Under the pieces are notes generated by a model that saw only the letters and a program-made list of their open reading frames with translations, was not told the DNA's origin and did no database searches. The translations under genes were made by a program, and so were the position numbers. A stretch of 64,000 nucleotides of DNA from JASHPR01 sp963833885 (lineage in GTDB: Bacteria > Actinomycetota > Actinomycetes > Streptosporangiales > Streptosporangiaceae), in NCBI GenBank assembly GCA_963833885.1, contig CAWHZU010000015.1:248001-312000 (forward strand), given 5' to 3'. This document shows positions 58,798 through 64,000 of this stretch, piece after piece; position 1 is the first letter of the stretch, and each line of letters starts with the position of its first letter.

Positions 58798-60836
58798 CCG
58801 GGCTGCCGTTCATGGCGGTCGTCGGCCAGGACGACGCCCGGCTCGCGCTGCTGCTCGGCGCCGTCGACCCCGGCATCGGCGGCGTGCTGCTCACCGGCGA
58901 GAAGGGCACCGCCAAGACCACGCTGGTCCGCGGCCTGGCCGGGATCCTGCCGGGCATCAGCGTGGTGGCCAAGTGCCGGTTCTCCTGCGACCCGGCCAGC
59001 CCCGACCCGGCCTGCCCGGACGGCCCGCACCCCCCGGGCAGCGCCGCCACCCACCGGCCTGCCCGCCTGGTCGAGCTGCCGCTCGGCGCCACCGACGACA
59101 ACGTCACCGGCAGCCTCGACGTCCCCAGGGTGCTGGCCGGGGCGGGCACCGCCGAGGCGTTCGCGCCGGGCCTGCTGGCGCTGGCCAACCGCGGCATCCT
59201 CTACGTCGACGAGATCAACTTGCTGCCCGACCACATCGTGGACGTGCTGCTCGACGCCGCGGCCACCGGCAGCACCAGCGTGGAGCGGGAAGGGGTCTCG
59301 CTGCGGCACGCGTCCAGCTTCCTGCTCGTCGGCACCATGAACCCCGAGGAGGGGGAGCTGCGCCCGCAGCTGCTGGACCGGTTCGGGCTGTGCGTGCCGG
59401 TCGTCGCCAGCTCCGACCCGGAGCGCAGGGCCGCGGTTGTCCGGGCACGGCTCGAGCATGATCGGTCTCCGTCTGCCAGCGCCCACGCATTTGAGAGCCT
59501 TGAACGCGACGCCACCAGCCAAATCGCCGCGGCCCGGGCCCGTCTGGGCAGCGCCGAAATAAGCGACGCCGAGCTGCTGCGGATCACCACGGCCTGCGCG
59601 ACCCTCGGCGTCGACGGCATGCGCGGTGACCTGGTGACCTGCCGGACCGCGATAGCCCACGCCGCGTGGCAGCAACGCGACGAGGTGATCGGCGAGGACG
59701 TGCGCGTGGCGGCCCGGCTGGCGCTGCCGCACCGGCAGCGGCGCGGGCCGTTCGACGACCCAAGTGCCGACGAGGCCAAGCTCGACGAGGCGCTCGGCCC
59801 CGACGCGGCTGACGGCGACCCGGACGGCCCGGACGACGACGGCCCGGACGACAGCGGCCCCGGCGGCGGGGGAGGTGCGGGGACCCCCGACCGCGGCGAG
59901 AACGGCAGCGAGCCGTCACCGTCACGCGCCCAGGACGCTGAGCCGCCTCCTTCACGCGCGCGGGACAGCGAGCGCCGCGAGGACCCGTCGGCGCCAGCTC
60001 CGGCTGGCACGTCGGCTCCGCCCGGCGCCGCGTTCCAGGTAAAACGACTTATGGCCGCCGGGCTCGGCTCAGGGAACGAAGGCCGACGGTCCGGCTCGCG
60101 CGGGCCGCACGGCCGGCCGATCGCCAGCATCCGGTCGTCGCGGCGGCCCGAGCTGCTGCCCACGCTGCGCGCCGCCGTGCTGGCCCGGCCCGGCGCCGCG
60201 GTCACCGTCACGCCCGGCGACCTGCGGGTCAGCCTGCGCCGTGGCCGCGAGTCCAACCTGATCGTGCTGCTGCTCGACACCTCGGGCTCGATGGCCGCGC
60301 GGCGCCGCAGCGCCGCGGTGAGCACCGCGGCGCTGTCCCTGCTGGACGACGCGTACCGGCGCCGGGACAAGGTCGCGCTGCTCACGTTCCGCGGCGACGG
60401 CGCCACGCTCGTGGTCCCGCCGACATCGTCGGTGGAACTTGCCGCGCGCCGCCTGCGCGACCTGCCGGTCGGCGGCCGCACTCCGCTCGCCGCGGGCCTG
60501 GAAGCGGTCCGGCAGCTGGTCCGGCGTGAGCGCTGGCGGGACCCGGCACGCCGGCCGATCGTGGTCGTGATCACCGACGCCCGGGCGACCGGCGGCCGGG
60601 CCGCGGTGGCGGAGGCGAACCGGTCGGCGGCCGCGCTGGCCAGGACCGGTGCCACGGGCATCGTGGTAGACGCCGAGGAAGGACCGGTGCGGCTCGGGCT
60701 GGCGGCCGAGATCGCGGGTCACCTGGCCGCGGAGCTGGTGACGATCCCCGGCCTGGCGGCCGCGGCCGGGCCCGTGCGCGAGCAGGCGTCCAGCGCGCTG
60801 GCCAGCCTCATCCGCGCGAGGGAGGCGGCGGCCTGA
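58794..60836 (+). CDS. chelatase ATPase-VWA fusion (ChlI/ChlD-like), CobN partner
   Basis: A 680-residue fusion of a BchI/ChlI-type AAA+ ATPase (about 1-330) and a C-terminal VWA domain (about 480-660), joined by an acidic, Pro/Ser-rich linker. Walker A is GEKGTAKTTLVRG, Walker B YVDEINLLPDHIVDVLLDAA, and the MIDAS DxSxS is in LLLDTSGSMAARRR. In actinomycetes this single fused protein replaces separate CobS and CobT as the ATP-driven motor that powers CobN. It overlaps the CobN stop by 4 bases and ends in a 1-base overlap with cobO, so all three genes are one tight operon under the riboswitch. Confidence 0.93.
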   Translation: MTGLPFMAVVGQDDARLALLLGAVDPGIGGVLLTGEKGTAKTTLVRGLAGILPGISVVAKCRFSCDPASPDPACPDGPHPPGSAATHRPARLVELPLGATDDNVTGSLDVPRVLAGAGTAEAFAPGLLALANRGILYVDEINLLPDHIVDVLLDAAATGSTSVEREGVSLRHASSFLLVGTMNPEEGELRPQLLDRFGLCVPVVASSDPERRAAVVRARLEHDRSPSASAHAFESLERDATSQIAAARARLGSAEISDAELLRITTACATLGVDGMRGDLVTCRTAIAHAAWQQRDEVIGEDVRVAARLALPHRQRRGPFDDPSADEAKLDEALGPDAADGDPDGPDDDGPDDSGPGGGGGAGTPDRGENGSEPSPSRAQDAEPPPSRARDSERREDPSAPAPAGTSAPPGAAFQVKRLMAAGLGSGNEGRRSGSRGPHGRPIASIRSSRRPELLPTLRAAVLARPGAAVTVTPGDLRVSLRRGRESNLIVLLLDTSGSMAARRRSAAVSTAALSLLDDAYRRRDKVALLTFRGDGATLVVPPTSSVELAARRLRDLPVGGRTPLAAGLEAVRQLVRRERWRDPARRPIVVVITDARATGGRAAVAEANRSAAALARTGATGIVVDAEEGPVRLGLAAEIAGHLAAELVTIPGLAAAAGPVREQASSALASLIRAREAAA

Positions 60837-61444
60837 TGCCGCAGGGCAAGGTTGCGCAGATCCCCGACGACGGGCTCACCACCCGTGAGCGGCGCGAGCG
60901 GCCGGTGCTGGCCGTGCACACCGGGGACGGCAAGGGGAAGTCGACGGCGGCGTTCGGCCTGGCGCTGCGGGCCTGGTCAGCGGGCTGGCCGATCGGCGTG
61001 TTCCAGTTCACCAAGAGCCCGAAATGGCGGGTGGGGGAGGAGGACGCGCTGCTGGCGCTCGGCCAGGTGAACGCCGCGACCGGCCAGGGAGGGCCGGTGA
61101 CCTGGCACCGTATGGGCGCGGGCTGGTCCTGGCTGCGCACCGCGCCGGAAGACCACGCCAACGCCGCGATCGAGGGGTGGCAGCAGGTCCGCCGTGACCT
61201 GGCTGCCGAGACCTACCGCCTGCTGATCCTGGACGAGTTCACCTACCCGCTGGCGAACGGCACCCTTGACACCGCAGAGGTGCTGGCCGTGCTCGCCGCC
61301 CGGCCCGGCAGCCAGCACGTGGTGATCACCGGCCGCCGGGCCGTCCCCGCGCTGATCGACGCGGCCGACCTGGTGACCGACATGACCAAGGTCAAGCACC
61401 CGATGGACGCCGGGCGCAAGGGCCAGCGCGGCATCGAATGGTGA
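60836..61444 (+). CDS. cobO: cob(I)yrinic acid a,c-diamide adenosyltransferase
   Basis: A 202-residue CobO/BtuR. VHTGDGKGKSTAAFGLALRA is the P-loop. WPIGVFQFTKSPKWRVGEED, LLILDEFTYPLANGTLDTAE and VVITGRRAVPALIDAADLVT are family segments, ending in KHPMDAGRKGQRGIEW. It transfers the 5'-deoxyadenosyl group from ATP to Co(I) to form the adenosyl-cobalt bond. The ATG overlaps the preceding stop by 1 base and its end overlaps the cobB start. The N-terminal 20 residues (KVAQIPDDGLTTRERRERP) match the usual CobO leader. Confidence 0.96.
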   Translation: MPQGKVAQIPDDGLTTRERRERPVLAVHTGDGKGKSTAAFGLALRAWSAGWPIGVFQFTKSPKWRVGEEDALLALGQVNAATGQGGPVTWHRMGAGWSWLRTAPEDHANAAIEGWQQVRRDLAAETYRLLILDEFTYPLANGTLDTAEVLAVLAARPGSQHVVITGRRAVPALIDAADLVTDMTKVKHPMDAGRKGQRGIEW

Positions 61445-62906
61445 GCCTGCCGCGCGTGATCATCGCCGCCACCCGGTCCGGGGACGGCAAGACCACCGTG
61501 GCGACCGGCGTGATGGCGGCGCTGCGGGCCAGCGGGCTGCGCGTGTCCCCGTACAAGGTCGGGCCCGACTACATCGACCCGAGCTACCACGCCGCGGCCT
61601 GCGGCGTCCCGGGCCGCAACCTCGACCCGTGGCTGGTCGGCGAGGACCTGATCGCTCCGCTGCTGCTGCACGGTGCCGCAAAAGCCGGTGCCGCAAGAGT
61701 CGGCGGCGCAAGAGTCGGCGGCGCAGGGGCCGGCGGCGCCGACGTGGCGGTGATCGAGGGCGTCATGGGCCTGTTCGACGGGGCGGCCGGGCGCGGCGAC
61801 TTCGCGAGCACCGCGCACGTCGCGCGGCTGACCGGCTCGCCGGTGATCCTGGTCGTCGGCGCGGCCGGCACGTCGCGGTCGATCGCGGCAACCGTGCACG
61901 GGTTCGCCGGGTGGGATCCGCAGCTGCGGCTCGCCGGAGTCGTGCTCAACCAGGTGTCATCCGACCGGCACGAGGCCCTGCTGCGGGAGGCGCTCGCGCC
62001 GCTGAACATCCCGGTGGTCGGCGCGCTGCGCCGCGACGACGCGCTGCACACGCCGTCGCGGCATCTCGGGCTGGTGCCGGCCGGGGAGCGCCCGGCTTCC
62101 GTGGACGCCTGGCTGCCGGCGCTCCGCGCGCTGGTCCAGCGCGACCTCGACCTGGACCTGCTCATGCGCATCGCGCGCAGCGCCCCGGGCCTGGCGGCCG
62201 AGCCGTGGTCCGCCGAGCCGGGGTACGGGGCGCCCCCGATGGCCGCGGCCCGGCCCGGCGACGGTCAGCCACCCACGCCGCGGGGCGCCCGCCCCGCCCG
62301 CGTCGCGGTCGCGGCCGGGCCGGCGTTCACGTTCCGCTACGCCGAGCACGACGAACTCCTGGCCGCGGCCGGCGCCGAGGTGGTGACGTTCGACCCGCTA
62401 ACCGCAGAGAAGCTGCCCGACGGGACCGAAGCGCTGGTGGCAGGCGGCGGCTTCCCGCAAGTGCACGCGGATGCCCTGGCCGCCAACACGGCCCTGCTCG
62501 ACGACGTGCGCGGCCGCGCCGCGGACCGGGATGCCGGTGCGTGGCCGAGTGCGCGGGCCTGCTGTGGCTCGGTGAGTCCCTGGACGGGCGCAAGCAGTGC
62601 GGCGTCCTGCCTGCCCGCGCCCGGATGGCACCGAAGCTGACCCTCGGCTACCGGGAAGCGACCGCGCTGCACGACACGCCGCTGCTGGCCGCCGGTACCC
62701 GGGTCCGTGCCCACGAGTTCCACCGCACGGTCAGTGAGCCCGCACACGGCGAGCATCCCGCGTGGCAACTGGCCGACGGCAATGTGACCGGCTGGGCAGC
62801 CCCCGGCATGCTGGCCTCGTACCTGCACCTGCACTGGGCCGGGCTGCCCGGCGCCGCCGACAGGCTGGTCCAGGCCGCGCTCGCTCGCCGCCCTGCCGCC
62901 CGCTGA
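61438..62906 (+). pseudogene. cobB: cobyrinate a,c-diamide synthase CobB, frameshifted before the catalytic Cys
   Basis: The N-terminal part is a normal CobB/CbiA synthetase: VIIAATRSGDGKTTVATGVM, VSPYKVGPDYIDPSYHAAAC and VIEGVMGLFDGAAGRGDFAS. An Ala/Gly repeat (61672-61740) sits at about residues 79-101. The glutaminase domain continues to LVAGGGFPQVHADAL but then shifts frame near 62525-62545. The catalytic Cys motif AECAGLLWL (Cys codon 62550-62552) and the end (LTLGYREATALHDTPLL, then the stop at 62904-62906) lie in another frame. The frame needs one more or two fewer bases. As read, the product lacks the amidotransferase nucleophile. Inactivation or a sequencing error are both possible. 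Confidence 0.8.
61672..61740 (+). repeat. 15-base tandem repeat inside cobB
   Basis: Four 15-base units (61672-61686, 61687-61701, 61702-61716, 61717-61731) and a partial fifth, with consensus GGYGSCGCAARRGYC, encode GAAKA, GAARV, GGARV and GGAGA. The repeat inserts a flexible Ala/Gly linker in the synthetase domain of CobB. Copy number may vary between strains. Confidence 0.75.
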
Positions 62907-62979
62907 GCCCGGCGCTCATAAGGATCGCTACATAGTTGAGGCAAATTTAGTGTCTACATTTTGCGATTCATATCAAGCC

Positions 62980-63144
62980 TCATCGGAATATAACCGTCTT
63001 GGCCATTAGTCCCTCGCTGTCGTCTGCCAGCCGAACGGGCAGCAGCAAGCCCTCGACGCGCTCGGCACCCAATTCGGCCACCGCGTCGCCGGTTTGCGCT
63101 CCGTTGACTGAAACATTGCCGGACTTTTGATATTTCGTGCAGGA
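62980..63144 (-). other. coding-like fragment on the minus strand, not assigned
   Basis: An open stretch of 54 codons, with stop 62980-62982 and bounded upstream by TGA at 63145-63147. Its codon use and sequence (NVSVNGAQTGDAVAELGAER, then VEGLLLPVRLADDSEGLMAK and TVIFR) resemble the C-terminus of a real protein but lack a start. The surrounding gap 62907-63245 has lower GC than the rest (AT-rich around 62920-63000 and 63110-63200) and contains no other gene-like structure. It is probably the leftover of a gene lost by rearrangement; the family is not recognised. Confidence 0.3.
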
Positions 63145-63245
63145 TCATGCCATTGCCACGTAGTTGAGTCCAGCAGAGTGGTTACTGACCCGCTCCCTAA
63201 TGGGCGTGGCCCCCAGGACTTAGCAGTTCATAAGAGTGGTGGGTA

Positions 63246-64000
63246 GTGCAGCGAGGAACGAGAGACGCGCCGGGCCAGGATGCTCCCGGCGTAGCGCTAC
63301 ATCAGCCAGCAGACAGCATCGGCAGCGAATCGGAAGCCGCGGGCCCCGGCCCTGGCCGGTCGGGCTCCGACGTTCGCGTGGTTGCGCAGCCAGTGACATC
63401 GGGCGGACAGTCGGGCGGCCGACTTGCCGAGCTCGGGCCGGCCCGGCAGTCGGCGATCGGCGCGATGCTGCCTCGTCGCGTGCTCGCCAACAGCGCAGCC
63501 GCCCGCCACCTGACGGTTCTGGTCTGTTACCTGGCTGCGGGAGTAGCCGTGAACTGGCCACGGGCCGCCTACCTGACCGAGGGAAAGCTGCCGGCCACCC
63601 GCGATGGGGGGTCGTATGTGTGGGGGTTCTGGTGGGTGGCCCATCAGGTGGAACACCTGGGGAATCCCTGGTTCACCCGCTCCATCGCCGCGCCGGTCGG
63701 AGCCCAGCTCGGATATCACGCACTGATGCCGCTTGAGGGCGTGCTGATGATGCCAGTCACCCTCGCCTTCGGCCCCAGCGCTTCCTACAACCTGCTGTCG
63801 GCCCTCATGCCGGGGCTGCTGTGCTACGCGATGTACCGGGCAGCCAGGCTGTGGCTGCGTTCGCAGGTCGGGGCGATCGCCGCGGGCGGGTTCTTCGGCC
63901 TATCCTCAATGCTCGCGTGGCACGCCTGGTATCAGCTGAACCTGGCGGCTGGCGTGCTGTTCTTGCCGCTGGCGCTGGAGGCTGCCGTGCGGCTGCGCCG
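63246..64000 (+). CDS. multispanning membrane protein, probable glycosyltransferase-like (3' end outside window)
   Basis: The frame opens after the stop at 63231 and runs to the window edge. A hydrophilic Gly/Ser/Pro-rich N-terminal tail of about 75 residues precedes helices such as HLTVLVCYLAAGVAVNW, LMPLEGVLMMPVTLAFG, NLLSALMPGLLCYAMYRAA and AIAAGGFFGLSSMLAWHAW. Between them, GSYVWGFWWVAHQVEHLGNP with WFTRSIAAPVGAQLGYHALM matches actinomycete membrane proteins related to GT-C glycosyltransferases and cell-envelope glycan assembly. GTG 63246 is the earliest possible start; ATG 63465 is an alternative just before the first helix. Substrate and topology cannot be completed from this window. 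Confidence 0.75.
   Translation, partial: MQRGTRDAPGQDAPGVALHQPADSIGSESEAAGPGPGRSGSDVRVVAQPVTSGGQSGGRLAELGPARQSAIGAMLPRRVLANSAAARHLTVLVCYLAAGVAVNWPRAAYLTEGKLPATRDGGSYVWGFWWVAHQVEHLGNPWFTRSIAAPVGAQLGYHALMPLEGVLMMPVTLAFGPSASYNLLSALMPGLLCYAMYRAARLWLRSQVGAIAAGGFFGLSSMLAWHAWYQLNLAAGVLFLPLALEAAVRLR

Noticed and set aside
1..64000. CRISPR array, tRNA, rRNA or integrase/attachment site
   Set aside because: No spaced direct repeats, no cloverleaf-like sequence with a TTCRA arm and no tyrosine or serine recombinase frame was seen on reading both strands.

Overview
The window is about 70% GC, densely packed, and looks like the chromosome of a filamentous or soil actinomycete. The pointers are GTG starts, a DUF5753/DUF397 regulator pair, a DUF1707 protein, a DipZ protein, an F420-dependent NADP reductase, an XRE-STAND-TPR regulator and an aerobic cobalamin pathway. 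No rRNA, tRNA, CRISPR array, integrase or phage genes were seen. Genus cannot be assigned from the sequence alone.

Layout. 1-8.8 kb: partial SDR, SnoaL-like and GNAT proteins, an orphan Lrp ligand-domain remnant coupled to NudC, a TetR-controlled ABC-2 exporter with a clear operator, a short graveyard of N-terminally truncated regulators ending in DUF397 and a terminator, a mandelate-racemase-type enolase-superfamily enzyme and small hypotheticals. 8.9-16.3 kb: DipZ, then a leftward operon of three transglutaminase-like proteins, an alpha-E protein and a circularly permuted ATP-grasp enzyme. 16.4-19.8 kb: cytochrome P450, then PadR and a DHA2 MFS exporter. 19.8-22.6 kb: cobL-cobM-cobF. 22.6-31.7 kb: accessory region with a frameshifted gene, an SRPBCC protein, a secreted phospholipase-D-like protein, a fluoroacetate-dehalogenase-like hydrolase, a solitary TnpB, a second ABC-2 exporter and broken VOC and AraC genes. 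31.8-40.0 kb: a LacI-controlled sugar-conjugate locus with divergent arms. The leftward arm is lacI-dppB-dppC; the rightward arm is a family-5 binding lipoprotein, SIS, PfkB kinase and SIS. 40.0-47.8 kb: a yeast-type cytosine deaminase overlapping cobK, then an MBL hydrolase, F420 reductase, SGNH hydrolase, bicovalent flavoprotein oxidase and STAND regulator. 47.9-51.2 kb: cobIJ-cobH-cobG (leftward). 51.4-54.7 kb: DUF1707, GNAT, SWIM zinc-finger and RHH proteins. 54.8-62.9 kb: a cobalamin riboswitch controlling cobN, a fused chelatase ATPase/VWA protein, cobO and cobB. The window ends in a multispanning membrane protein.

How the genes work together. The cob genes lie in four separated blocks and cover most of the aerobic corrin-ring steps: CobI, G, J, M, F, K, L, H, the CobN chelatase with its ATPase partner, CobO and CobB. 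Short apparent relics of cobF and cobG sequence outside their blocks suggest past rearrangement. The most interesting candidate system is the 31.8-40.0 kb locus. Two different SIS-domain proteins flank a PfkB kinase, next to an oligopeptide-type uptake system that lacks its own ATPases. Its gene content resembles Amadori-product (fructosyl- or glucosyl-amine) catabolism built on an ABC importer. It also has a well-formed promoter, two operator-like palindromes and a long intra-operon stem-loop.

Four genes (22.7-23.4 kb, the VOC gene, the AraC gene and cobB) are frameshifted. Two of the shifts fall in short G/C runs, so read accuracy should be checked before they are treated as true pseudogenes.
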